From positions 310,001-374,000 of the forward strand of contig PEDN01001353.1 in NCBI GenBank assembly GCA_003864495.1: DNA of 64,000 nt. The letters run 5' to 3'. Position 1 is the stretch's first letter. Each line of letters starts with the position of its first letter. Positions 1 to 13,300 of the stretch are shown here, in pieces. Under the pieces are notes generated by a model. That model searched no databases, was not told where the DNA came from, and saw only the letters and a list, made by a program, of their open reading frames with translations. The position numbers were made by a program, and so were the translations under genes. This DNA is from Nemopilema nomurai. Taxonomy: Eukaryota > Cnidaria > Scyphozoa > Rhizostomeae > Rhizostomatidae.

Positions 1-276
1 TTAATTCATCAAATGCATTTAATAAAGGTTAAATGAAACTTGAAAATGAGACCAAGAAATCTTCAATTTTAAATCAGTTAAGAAGATCTTGTTTGTCTGG
101 TTTCCAAAACTCTTTTTATTTGGCACATAAGCTCTTTACGTTTTTGCAGTAAGTTATGATCCCATCATTGTCAACATTAAGCCAATTTTTCTCTTTGGCT
201 TTTGCATTAATTTTCTTTTAATCATTATTAGATGCATATTTATAAACTTTAAATTCTTTCTTGAATTTCATTTCAG

Positions 277-1548
277 CACGAGTTAGTAACTCATGTTTTA
301 GTTATTGATGAAATAGGAAAGATGGAGTTGTTCAGTACAAAGTTTGTGGCTCTGGTCCGGAAACTTTTCGAAGCAAAAAGCGCAGTTATAGTTGCAACAG
401 TGCCAGTCTCAAAGGGAAGGCCAATTCAGCTCATCGAAGATTTGAAAGCGAGGAGCGATTGCAGCCTCGTAACGGTAACTCCTGATTTATTCAATAAAGA
501 GAATAAGCAAGTTGCTAGGTGACGTTATTTGTTAGAATTTTAATGCTTTCCAATCATGAATTTGTCAATTTGCTTATAGTTTGTTGCTATTTGGCTATTG
601 CCAAGCATTTTTATCAAAAATTTCATACTGCACAAATTCACACACAAAGAAAATAGCTATATATTACAGCTGCCATTATTCATTTTGCCAGCATTTCGTC
701 ATTTTATGACGTTTTTATGATCTAAGGAACCTCGTAAGAAATTTTGTAAAGAAGTTGTGATTTGCAATTTCTAGCAATTTCTCAGTACCTTATAGTCAGT
801 ATGAAGCTCTCTATCGTGTTTTCATTTTTGTTATTCATTAATTCATTAATTAATTATTTCTTCAAATATTTCAACTATTTCGGCTACAAATACTGTGATT
901 TTATTTGTCAAGACCATTCCAGTTTTCGAGATACTCCATGGTGAATATAAACGTAAGGAAATCACTTCTTCATGAATTGTAGGTTACAAAAGAAAACCGA
1001 GATAGCCTGGTTAGTGAGGTGGCAGATCTGCTTATCTGTTCATACAGAGCGAACGAGGCGAATCAGGTAATGATGCTCTTAGGGAGCCCATTATTTCATG
1101 CGAATCAATCTTGTAGCAATTTAGTTCCTTCTTACCAAGAATTTTGAGCAGAGCTCTTGTTTCCACACAAAGCCTCGTAGTATATGATATGTGCTACGTG
1201 ATTTTTAAAACGTCATAACGAAAAATTAAAATGGAATCTTTTCACAGTTTAGAATATCAGCTTTCCTTTCTTACTCAACAATACTCAATATCTTTGATAA
1301 CTATCATTCTTTATGATGCTTATAACCGATTTATTTGATGATAAATAGAAATTGCGATTCGAGACTTGGAAGCCACGCAAGTTAACATTAAAAAGTAATT
1401 CGTTGATGTCTGTTTGAATGAAATGCTTCAATTATTTTCTCCTTCTGTGGGTTCACACTGTGTAATGGAAGCTGTCTTCCAGTAACCCAAGATGCCAAGA
1501 TGGTATCTTCAATTTATTAGAGAAATTTTTTCACAGCCCAAAGAATAG
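277..1548 (+). CDS. NTPCR: NTPCR/THEP1-type nucleoside-triphosphatase, C-terminal exons (5' partial)
   Basis: The last part of a cancer-related nucleoside-triphosphatase homologue, a small P-loop enzyme that hydrolyses NTPs to NDPs. Exons: 277-474 and 983-1066, both phase 0, then probably a tiny last exon 1537-1548 (codons P-K-E-stop after a pyrimidine-rich acceptor). The first exon reads HELVTHVLVIDEIGKMELFS, the family's Walker B strand with its DEIGKMEL signature, followed by a VPVSKGRP loop. The donor at 474|475 (ACG|GTAACT) joins SLVT to VTKENRDSL, matching the VTKENR motif near the human C-terminus. A longer reading through 475-522 breaks that motif, so I prefer this splice. If 1067 is not a donor, translation would run on to TGA at 1145-1147. 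The Walker A half must lie left of the window. Family call is confident; the last micro-exon is tentative. Confidence 0.85.
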
Positions 1549-1921
1549 AACGTGAGCAAATCCTGTGCATCAGATAAACTCGATATCCAAAGAAGAAACT
1601 GTCAATCATGGTGCTACAGAATGCAACTTCACCGAGAAAGAAACTCCGTGTTATTGTTGGATCTTAGAGTTTCAAGTTATAGAGAAAGTTTTCCCCAAAC
1701 ATTATTCGGAGAGGGATTTTCTCAAGAGCTTTTGCTGGGCTTTTCTTTCTGGTCCGTGCAAATTTCTCTTTCGAGAAGCTTGATCAACATAGTGCCATAT
1801 TATTTTTTAGAACTTATAGACGCAAGTTACAATTCTTTGAAAGAATTGTTCATCTACGGTTAAAGAAAGGAAAAAATAATATGCTTTACAACAATGTATC
1901 AGTACATACACGTGTCTGTTG

Positions 1922-1927
1922 AATAAA
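1922..1927 (+). terminator. Candidate poly(A) signal for the NTPCR-like gene
   Basis: AATAAA lies about 375 bp past the inferred stop at 1546-1548. It is the first canonical signal after the last exon and fits a short 3' UTR. The ORF-like stretch at 1552-1863 falls inside this UTR and is not convincing as protein. Confidence 0.4.
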
Positions 1928-4900
1928 TATTATGCAATCTTAAAAGTAGCTAAAAGTTGTCTTTGAAAATTGAAAAATTGTATTTAAGAACCTACATTGT
2001 TGCAGGGTATTCACAAGTATTCTTCTAGGCGCAGGTTCATGGCAAAGAAATATGGAAGGCTGCTTGTATGCGAGAATTATTATACGAAACGTTATTTTTT
2101 AACTTACAGTCAATAAGTATTTCAAGCAACAAATACGCGGGAGACTTTTTGAACGTCGATAATATGATGTCCGGAGATGAATGTTGCGCTCCTAGATACC
2201 CCTCTGTCTCAGTCGAACGACGAAACACTGTTCTGGGAAGTTCTCTTCATTCTTTTTTAACTCTGAAATGTGATGTCCGATTCATAATTTTCAAGCATGT
2301 TTAAGCATAATTTTATGCAGAAATGTTTTGACCTTTATTTCAACCTGATCTTGATTATACTTCATCCGTGGGGCCAAACCCTAGTAACGTAGGCAGTTTA
2401 GCAAGATAGGTTGTTAATTAGAGAGGGGCCAAAAATATAGAGTTGCCTTTGTTAGTCTCCACTTCTTATATAAGACCTTCTTACTTCATTTGATATTTTG
2501 CAATAAGGCAAGTGGGTAAATAAGCTTTACTTAAACATCATCTGTACTCTCCTTCTTTGAATTAGAAGACTTTAGAGGTGTGTTTCTTTCCGGGCGTTAT
2601 AATGCATAAATGATTTGATCGGTGTCTCTAGTGTTTGTTTGTTTGTTTGTTTGTTTGTTTGTTTGTTTGTTTGTTTGTGCTAGTTCACGTTAGCAATGAT
2701 TCTTTGTTGTCCTAAAATGCTTTATTGCTGCAAGGCATTCCAAAGACTTCGAACAGAATTTGCTGCTTCTTAGCTTCGTTCAATCAGAGATACTCACCCG
2801 TTTAAAAAAACACGAGAGCCCTGTACAGAGATTTTGGAATTTCTTTGAGCTTGAGAAGGGTGTCATTTGAATGGAAATTAGTCCCAGATAACCACAGGAC
2901 AACTGCAAATTATTCGCTTTAAGTTGAATGGCTTGAGACAGGATCCCAGGGGGGTGTATCTCCACGTTGGTCATTGGTTTCAACAGTGCATTTTAATGTT
3001 TCTTGGATGCAATCACAGAGTAATTTCCCATTGAACTTCTAATCTCATTGGCTTTAACCACCTCTTTTATGTCTTTCGCTCCAGTGGACAGCGTTTCGTA
3101 GCAATGGAATGTTGACTTGAGGCAGTTGCTTAGATACTAGACAATTGATACACGTGACACTTTAAATAACTTTCTAAAATATGAGAAGATTGATTTGCTA
3201 CACTTTACCTCCATGTCGGTTGCAGTTTAAGGAGGGGCAGTGCGAAATTCCTCCATTTATATCACCAAATTGCCACGTCTTGCATTTTCAATAAAGTTGG
3301 AGCAATTCTTTACCTTGATAGTAGGAATTCCAGCATTAATAGGCAAATTGACTTCTGTTACATTCTTAACTTCATTAAGTCATTTTTCTTCTGGTGCCCT
3401 GGCATGATTCACGCTAACTTTGCCTATACTGAAATTGCCTGAAGAGACGAGAGTTGGATTTCACAGGTAGGTGTGGCATAAAAGAGATGTTGTCATGCGT
3501 TTCCAACGACGAGTCTTTGTTCAAAAGAAATGGCCTCCAAAGTTACATTCCTCGATCTTATTTCTAACGTGGTCACTAACGATCCCATTTCAACATCTAC
3601 AGAGAGCCCCTTCTTTGCCACTTTGTCATGCCACTCCCAGAATAAATTCTCGCTTTAATTTTCAATAGTGATTATAGACTTTAACTGTGTCAGCATGCTC
3701 AAAACTTAAAGCAAATCAGAATACAGAAGGCTGTGGATAGAACCGAGAGAATTACCTGGCAATGTGGAGGAGCCGACGTTCAATATTTCGTCTGAAGCAA
3801 TTTTGCTTTACCATGACCCCCAAAAATCTTCAGTTTTCGGATTGCTAACTTTCTTTGTTGTCTTTGAAAGAGATTACAGCGGATTTTAAGTTCTAACAAT
3901 TAAAACAATAATTTACAATAGAGCAATTATTTTTGGATGTTGGCTGGAGTCAATTGGCTGAATTTGACATGCGAGGGTTTGTGGCGAAATCATCTTTCAA
4001 AACGACTTTCTTGAATTCAGAATTTTACATTTTTAAAGTTGGAATTGCAATTAACAGGTAATATAGCAAGTAATGAGTTAGCACAAAAGCTATTGACAGC
4101 TTTGTTGCACGTATTTATTTGCCCGTAGTGTCTAGGAGATTATCGAAAACGAAAACTTTTTTCTGATGCTACGTCACGGGTGCTGGAGGTCCGGCTGGGA
4201 GATGCTTGTTAAAGTAGTGCAACTTCTGATCCTGAAATTTGGCGCGCCACTCAAGTCACACGGCAAATGCGGCAGGTGATGAATAATAATCGCTTCATGG
4301 AGATTCAAAAATAAAAGTCATTGTCTGTTTCAGCAATACTTTATATTGTATTTAGCTAACCACAAAGGCGTTGAATGTCATTTGTTTCTCCGTAGACCCA
4401 TCCTTCGTGTCCGGCCTAGATCTTACAGCAACAAACCTCCGAAGGTAGGCTCAGAAGGAGTTAGCAGGATTGGCATTACATGATTGTAAAAAGGACCGTA
4501 CATTTTATCCCACGATGAATGAAGAGGCACGGGCAACATCAGTTGAACTAAAGAAAAGGCAAAATTCGGGCGGAGGTAAGACAAAAACCGATTCTTTACT
4601 CGCCAGAGTGACATTGTTGGCAAAGATAATCGTGCTAATTCCTGCCGGTTATCTAATATGTAAATGTCATGGTTTTTGGGAATGTTGACTACCCGTTGCC
4701 CTCCTTTATTATGACGAAATAAGGTTGATAAAGATCAAATAGACTCCATTTTATTTTGCGGGAAGACATTGTTGCTCGCATTTTGACTACACGAAGGAGA
4801 ACAAAACAGGTTGTCTCCTCATTGTCTAAGTTAAGTTTGGTCTATCTCACGGTGCCGTCCAGGTCGAGTTAATTTCTGTTCAAATAATAAATTTAACTTG

Positions 4901-7900
4901 ATCTTTTTGTCAATTATGTAGTTCACATTTTTATTAACTCTGGTGTTATCACCTTTTCAATAGAAACACAAAGCAATGTTGAAACCTTTGTATAATATTG
5001 ATCTTTAAAGGTGAAACTTTTACGTAGCTGTTAAGGTACTCATCTGTTTGGACGTTTTCAAGAAGATTTCTTATCACTCATTTTGTCCTGGAAGTCTGCA
5101 TTTCATTTTTTAAGAATTTAAGATATAAAGTAAATTAACTTGGCCTGTTGTGAAATTCGCAAGCATGGTTGGTGAGCGACAATAAAGTGGGTGGGAACAT
5201 TTTTATGGTTTTCTATTACTCAGATCTGCTCGTAAAATGTATGATACGCTGGTAACATTATATAGGTAAATTTCGATGTTTTTCCCTTCGTGAAAGTTTT
5301 TAAAAAAAGTTAAAGGCTCTAAAACCAGCAGAGCTGTGTTGTTTACCTCCCGGAGGTTAATGACAAGTTGCGTACAGCTTCTCGCTCAAGTGCATGTTTA
5401 CACTCAAGAGTGCAGATATTTGCTGGTTTTATCGGCAGTTATACCTGATTTGCAAAATGAGGAGTGCAAAGAATTGATTCAGGAATACGCTCCTTAAACA
5501 TCTGAATTGGCCTTTGATCGTTTCATCCAGTTTGTTATCTGATTGTGGATATTAAAAATTTAAAGGTTTAGTAGTACCTGTTGTGTTTATCCTGCAGGAT
5601 ACTTTTCTAGTTAAGGGGCTAGGTTTTATATTTATTCATTTGTACTGAATCTATAGATCCTTAGCTGAAATTGTGGTCATGTAGAACTATTAAGTTTGTC
5701 AGTCCATTTTTGTTGGTGGGAGTCATTGCTGTTGGCTGAAAAAGGTGAAGAAGAGGGAGTTAACTGTTCATGCTTTCCAAAGTTTTTATCTGATACAATA
5801 CCAGTGATACTCACATAAGTTTTTCTTATCCTGAAGCTTCAATTTACCCTGTTTTGGTCATTTGATGCATTTGCCACTTTGGCAAAGCCCCAATGTAAAG
5901 AGCTGAACCGTTGACAAAGAAGGTTTTTTTACAAGAGATTAACATTTAAAAAAGATTGATTTCTGTTAGCTTTCAAAGGTGATATTGTAAGAAGATGACT
6001 ACTTGGAAAAAGAATCATTGATGGTGCGGATCCCAATCCAAATAGTTTATACAAAAATGAGCATTTCCAGTGGAGGTTGCAGGTTTTTGGTTACTGGCTT
6101 GGTCCTTACATTGTAAATATGGGGAAACTGAAGTTGAATTTGGAATTTAGATGAAAATTGTTGTGATGTTCCTAGGAATCACTTTGCATTTTTGGAGCTA
6201 ATCAGGAGAGCATGCCCCTCATTAAAGAAGGCTTCTTCAACAGACTAAAGAGGTGTAGGAGTCCCTAAAATCATTTTGTATGTTTCCTGCTAAAAATATT
6301 ATGCTTTAAAGCTAAGCATATAGATTCTTTGTGGGATGCTAGAGCTCCCAACTGGACTAGAGTTTGGGTTTTGTTTACATCTAGAGAACAGATTATTGAG
6401 TAAGCCAAATGTAAACTGCAGTTCCATGTCCCATGCTTTTTCCATATTTACCTGATGAAAAAAATTAGCATGTCACCTCAGATAATTTGCTTCACGTTTT
6501 TTCACAGCAAAATCATTTTGTTTTATAACTTATTGATGAAAGTTTCTTAGCAATAGTTCGCTCCTATCACAGTCTTCTGTATTCGCCATTCAGAATTTTT
6601 TTATGACAACGCTTCTTGCATCAAGTGCTTCGGTTGTTTACAAACATGGCGTGATCGACGTGGCAGGTCATTTTGTAAATGTGAGAAACGATCAAGCTGG
6701 TGGTGAATTTTTCAAGCAATTACACCCAGAGGTGTCAAAAAACAACAGACGAAGCTTTACAGCCCGGGGGCATTTTTATCACAACCTTAATTAAAGCTGG
6801 TTATAGCGCGCCCGAAATATCGCATTTTAATTAAAACTTTTTAATCCGAAAATTGCTATTTTGACTTTCAGTAAAATTGTTGTCGTGAAGTTTACCTAGC
6901 TTTTTAACAAATTCAAATGATTCAAACTAGCTTCCAGTAAACCCATTTCCACGCCCACCCAAGACCTTTATACAGTACCTCCTGCTTTCACTTCGTGCAA
7001 TGTTTTCATAGCGAACAGAGTATGTAAAGTTTGCGGCGTTTTTTATTCTTTGTGAACTAGTACTCGAAAAGTGACGTACAGACGATTCATAACCTAATTT
7101 TTTGTTCACCGCTGTTTTTGTTTTAATTTGTATTTGTGCCAGGCACATTTCCTTCAAATGAATCTGGTATTTCAGAACGCCCCTTGGATTCTCGATTTAT
7201 CGTGTACCAAAAAGTCACTTCCAAAAAAACACGCAATTCAGGATATGACGGCGTTTACATTCTCAACTCGATTTTTTTAGTAAAGGCTCTACAGAAACAC
7301 GCCCAGGTTCACACCAACCTTGATAAATCCTCTCGATTTTCTGTCTGAATTCTGGATACCTTTGTCTGAAACTATTAGCTACACTGGATTTCAAAGGGAT
7401 AGGATAACACGGCGAAACGTAAGATTTCTCATCCACGGTTTTTCTTTGTCCGCAACCATTTGGTTTTCTTTACGTAGATAATCCAAACTATGGATATTCT
7501 TTACCTATTGAAATCCGAGAACTGTGGATGGGAACAGACCTGCTTTGGGTTGGAAACAAGAACCTGAAAGACGAATAATAATATTTTCACCGATATTGTA
7601 CGGCAAGGATTCAACTTCGAGTAAGTCCTTCCAAATTATGACATTTTGTCTGCATCGAACGCTCAACTTTGCAATGTTTTCGTTTTGAAGCCAGCGCCGG
7701 CCGGGACCTCTCTAGGCCCCACTGACCACGCGATGTCGCTAGCGCGCGCTTTGGAAAGTTAACCACAATTTGTATTCGAACAGGCCATTACTTGCACATT
7801 CCCGCCTAACCCAATTAGATGTATGCTGCTTTATTATGCCACAAGGTAATTTCAGGCATTATCATGCTACTTCTCGTTTGTCAACACTTTGTCGCAGCCG

Positions 7901-10386
7901 AAGTTCTCCCTGTTTCAAGTAGGCCCTCTGGGTCATGGATGCCTGGATTGTGTTTCACCATCTGCATTTCGGGTTTCTGGTGGCGGGGGCAAGTGATTGT
8001 GTTTCCTCAAGGAATCGAATCTCAAACTTATCATAAATTTGGTAGCAGACGATTAATTTGCTAATTAAGTTGTGATTAGAAGCTGGTATACGAAGTACAA
8101 ACATAGTTACTTGTGAGTGGATTTCTCTCCACACTCCATCCTCACACCCCCACTCCCACCCCTCCAATAGCCACCCTTAATTCATGTTGGTATGCAGGTA
8201 TGAAATGACCAAAACAGACGAATACTTTCCACTACTGTTGTTATTTTCGTCTATTGTACCAGGTTTTCGGTAAACCCGTCATCCATCAGTTACTTTTACG
8301 CCACATTTTTGTTTCTTGCTGCATGCGTTATTTTGGTCAGTCCATTCGATTCGGTCTATTCGGTTTTTCCGAAGTGTGATTTGGAGGTGTCTTCTCTTCA
8401 TAGTCCCACACACTGCCATTGTAAGAAACAGGAGCGAAGCAGAAATAGTAATTTTTAATCACAAGAAATTACCAAGATTTGCATGAAAATAAAACTCAAT
8501 TCATTGTTACTGATAAAGAATTGACCAAATTAGAATCGAACCGAACCGAAGTCAAAAGCCAGCGAATTTCCACGTAAAAAGGACAGATGCAAGTATAACC
8601 GTACACACGTCGGGGCGACAAGAACGTGGAACTTTATTGTAATTCTTTCAATGTTGACCCGTAGTAGCTTACAGTTCAAGTGAGAAGCCCAGCGGATTTA
8701 AGTACCAACAGTTGTTTCGGTCCAATGAAAACAAATCCGATGGCTTTTCGCGGATATGCATGAATTTCGTTAACCGACTGTTAAATTGTTATTTTGCATT
8801 TTCATGCATTCCTGATTTAGGGCGCCTTTCTGCTACATTGTATAGTTGTACCTAAAGGTCACGGAAAGTGAAAGGAGGGAGGGGAGCAGAAGGGTGCAGG
8901 GCCAAGGTTTTGTCATAATCAACACCACATAGCCTCGAATGCAGTTGTAGTCTCGTATTCACTACTAACGATGACCCAGATAATGAACCGTTCTTATTAA
9001 ATTACAAGAAATTGTTGGCAGAGAGAAAACTTTTGCATCTGTTCAAACATTTTGAAGTGCCCCCATTCATCCAGTTTGGCAAGGTTAACAACTGAAAGAA
9101 AATTTCCCCAGAGATTACCAATGGTGTTTATTGATACCTTCAAGAAGGCGTTTTCCTTTTGTTCTATTTACTGATTAGAATCTAGGGCGAAAGATAGGCG
9201 AAATATATCGAGAGATTCTGGCCGTATTTTATTCCGCCACTCGATGACCACTGCAAAATTAAGTCCGGGATTTCTTCGGTAAAAAGACTGATTAGCTAGC
9301 TCAGTAGCCGTTTCTTCATATTGAAATGTCATTCATTATTGAAAAAACTCTCGAGGTTTAGGAATGAATTATTAAAAAGTTGGAATGATCTACCGCAGCT
9401 GCCTCTCCGCGCAGTTGGCAAGGCGTGTCACTGTAGAAGTGTTTTAACTCCAGCAGCTCGGTCAACGTCGTAGGCCCTGAAGGACTGGTTCAAGATCGTG
9501 GCAGTTTCGTTGTAAGAACCTTCTGTCGATGCTCGAACTACGCGTCGTTTGAAGTAGTGTTAACTCCCTCTTTAGTGGGGTTTTTAGTGAGACTCGTTTT
9601 TTAGCCCGCTTTTCTATAGTTCATTGTACTTGCAGGCTTAGTCTTTTTGTATATACTAGAGCTTATAGTGATGTAGCAAATGAGTTCTCTTGCACTCTAG
9701 ATTTTTATTAAATGCGTGGTATTTTGGCGTTTCATAACGCCCCTACCTAGCAAAGGTCAATCTAGCCAATGCTACTGTTTTGTTTCCAGAGTACGGAAGC
9801 CAGCCATGACATGTGGCAGTGAATTACCTCTATTAATTTATCGCTAATCCTGTGTGCCTAGCTTGGTTTTAGCAAGTGCCGTTGTGTACAACTTTCTTTA
9901 TTTCGTAGAGCCCCGTCCTCATTGCCTGTTGTGCCATCTGATCAGATCAGACAAAATGCTATTATCTTGCATCTTCTTACCTTTTAAGCATTGAATTAAG
10001 TGTTTTAGTTAGCTTACGTATGCAGCTGCAAGATATCCCATTTAGATTGTAAAACAGAGTAAATTTCTTTTAAAAATACCAGTAGGAATTTGTATTTCTG
10101 ATAAGTCGGAATTTCTTAACTGTTATGCCAATTAGTCTATTGGTTTGTATGCAATTTTACTTAGAAAGACAACTTCAGGTATTGATTGTACACAAAGTAT
10201 ATTGGCACTATTAACGAACCAAGATTAATTGTAAGGTTTGGTTATTGTTTGTCTTCTTCATAGGAATCTGCTAATCTTATTTGTCCCGTTGCTTTAGCCA
10301 ATATGATCATGGCTTAAATTAGAGTCCGTCTTTTGTCGCATGTGGAGTTTATCTTGTGTGATGTCTTTATCTTGAATCCTCCTCAG
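1928..10386. other. Gene-poor interval between NTPCR-like and C7orf57-like genes
   Basis: I find no exon series here that I can support on either strand. The open frames are short, lack recognisable motifs and have amino-acid compositions typical of translated AT-rich DNA. The missing first coding exon of the C7orf57-like gene, and its promoter, should lie somewhere in the right half, but I could not single out a convincing ATG-plus-donor exon. The only clear repeat is a GTTT run at 2633-2678. Confidence 0.5.
2633..2678 (+). repeat. GTTT tetranucleotide microsatellite
   Basis: About 11.5 perfect units of GTTT in 46 bp, flanked by unique sequence. No gene overlaps it. Confidence 0.95.
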
Positions 10387-13300
10387 ACTGGTACAGAATG
10401 GATCAGAAACCAGAAGTCAAAGAAGTGAAGAAATTCGACATTGAGGCCCACAGCGCGAGAACACAGACGCCATTGCCAGGCCTGAGGGATTCAGACTTGA
10501 ACAGCAAGGAATCTCTACCGTCTGCCAGACATGCTGTCAAGGAAGAGTACTCGGATTATGTGAAGCTTGCCAAGTCGGGTGGACATCAGGGTACGTTAAC
10601 ACCACCTTATGTACCATGAGCTACCACCTTATGTAGGTGATGCTGCCTTATGTAGGTGCTGCTACCTTAGGTAACTGCTGCTACCTGAGGTAACTGCTGC
10701 TACCTTATGTAGGTGCTGCTACCTTATGTAGGTGATGCTACAATTTGTAGGTGGTAAACTAACACCGTGCTTTCCCCCAAGAAAGTTTGGGATAGGCTAT
10801 TGTATTGTATTCAGAGTATGCACCTGATCATGCATAGCAGGCGGCTGTGTTCCATGGAGACTGAAAGGTACTGTTCTAGGAGTACTCTTTTACTTCACTT
10901 TGGGTTTAAAGTAGACGGCAGTTCAGGTAGGAGTAGCCGTCGAGAAATCGCCAGTTACCGCCTCCTATTGAACCCTCTGCAGTTTACAACTGCGGAATTA
11001 AGCATGGTCTTTCAATACTGAGCTACCTCAGTAAGAGGATCTGAGAACATGGCGGCAAATGATTCATGGAGAACGTGGCTATAGCCTGGACAAAAGTAAT
11101 TGAGCGATTGCAATATAAATTATATGATTATAGTGGAATGTATGTTTAGGGGAATTCGCCACGCGAGAACCTCGTGTACACCCATGGAAACGAGACCAAG
11201 CCACTCATCACCTAGCCATTAGGAACTGTGCGTTAATAATGTCCTCTAGTTTAACATAGACTAAAGATCACGTGAACTTGTTTCATCAACTGCAACTTGA
11301 AAACTGTGCCATTTTCGTCCGATCTGAGCAAAATCAAACGTCCAATTTTCTGACTCATGACTCAAACTCATAGAATATCCTGTCCAAGATTTCATTGCTT
11401 GTCCACAGTGTAATGATATGAAGGTAGATATTCATCAATACAAATGGAGAGTTGGTTTATTTTACACCGCTGCCATCTCAATGACGAATGCCCCGTAGGA
11501 CCGCATTTTATCAATATTTTAAAACATTATGAGTTGCCATTGTTAATTCCCTTGCTTTGTTTCTTTGTTACCCATTTCCATAAGTCGAATGAAGCTCATT
11601 GTTGCGACCTAATGCAGCGAGTTTAATCCCCGTCTGGTCGCTCTCCGATAAGGCTCTTTTCATTTTTGGTGGGAAAACTGACTTGTGTTTTGATGTCAGA
11701 ACAATCATTGTCTAGTTCTTTTAGAAAACGCCCCATGTTGTAAACATACCTATAAATGATTTGATTGCTCCGTGTGTATTTTTCATGCAATCACTTCTAT
11801 TTCGACTCCAGCATAGAAAGTCAATATTTGGTTTTAACTGGGGCATTTTTCTTTGGATCTGCCTTCCCCCCAAACAAGGTTTCCTTGGGTTGAGCTTGGG
11901 GGTGCCTTAAACAGCTGTTTAGGCTTCAAATCGAAATGGATGTGATAATACCTATGATTAGCCTTCAATCAAGAGCTCCTCTTTTTTCGACGGATGACGA
12001 CATGTCCTTTTGTGGGAACGAGGCTTTTAAACCGCTGTACATAATCAAGCCTCGAACTGATGTGAAGCAGAGCCCCGCTGTACTTTTCAACCTATTACGA
12101 ATTGTGTGTTTTGAATGCACATTAATGTAAATCTAACGGGATTTGAGAACTTTGAGCAATATATTTGTCCGGCTCGCCACCCCGCTATCTGCGTCGTACG
12201 CTGCCTTTTTTGGTTCTTTAAGCCAGCCCCTTTTTGGTTTATGCTGCATTAAATTTTAGTAGTGCTCCATTTGTTTTAATCTGCCCCTTTTTTAAAGAAA
12301 GAGCTTTGACAGGCTTCGGTATGATTCAAAAGATCAATTTAGTATCTTTTACACTTGTGTGGCTAGAAGGCCCCCAAGACTTTGAAATATTTTCAAAGGG
12401 CAAAAATCCGACCCACATGGATATAAAAGCTTGTCGTAATATTTTTCAGTAATTCTAATGCAGACTACTCTGAATTGATGTATTTCAATATTTGTCGATC
12501 TAAATAAAATCATCTGATGCTCTGTGATGAATCCCTAAAAATTTGCATTGATCGATCATTTTCCCTAAGTTTGCTTGGATCGGTAAGTTGATTATCCTGA
12601 AATGGTGAGCAAGCCTTTCTTGGCAAATTTAAAAATGGCTGCAAAAACATATCCCGCCTCGCTGCCACGCAAGTAGCAAGTATGTGATGATCGACTATGA
12701 GGTCACATTGATTCACGTGCCTTGGAACTGTTTCGCCATGACGGGTTGTTTGCGAGCTGCTTGTACCTGGACAAAGGGGTCGCTCACGGTTGTCATTCAA
12801 CAATCGAAAGCCAGTTGATCTTAATATTTGCCTTGTGCTTGCGCATCTGCTTCACTGACAAAACATTCACCGATCGGCTACTGCAAGTCATCCGCAGTGC
12901 TACTTGAATGCTTTGTTCACTAGGCCTGAGACCATCGTTGTGCAAGCATTTCACGGCACGGCTTCTAAGACACTAGGCTAGGATTCTCTTCGTTGCCATG
13001 TCTGCAAATTCGGGATCTTTTACTCACCTAGGCCTACTCAAGATCGATGGCGCTGCGAAAGAACAGAACGGTGATGTGCGTCCCCGTTCCAGAATCAACG
13101 ATACAGATTCAGCATACGTGAAGATGGCAAAGACCGGGGGTCATGCTAGTAAGTATCTCTACACGTATTCAGGTTGTACTACAGGCAATCCCGTCTTGAT
13201 TGCCCTAACAGACTCTCTATTGCAGTGAAATGTGAATATGGTGTTCATCCTGAAGTAATCGTCAATTCAATTCAATCTAATTTGATGAACGTTAGGAAAG

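Noticed and set aside
1552..1863. 103-codon ORF after the NTPCR-like gene
   Set aside because: It lies between the inferred last exon and the first poly(A) signal, has two overlapping equal-quality frames and no motif; best read as 3' UTR.
6603..6794. 63-codon ORF that looks protein-like (VYKHGVIDVAGHFVNVRN)
   Set aside because: A CAG acceptor-like site precedes it, but I recognise no family and found no partner exon; not enough to call a gene.
10398..10400. ATG at 10398 as the start of the C7orf57-like protein
   Set aside because: The exon opens in frame with D-W-Y-R before this Met, matching the DWY element of the family, and the acceptor phase requires an upstream coding exon; kept only as an alternative start.
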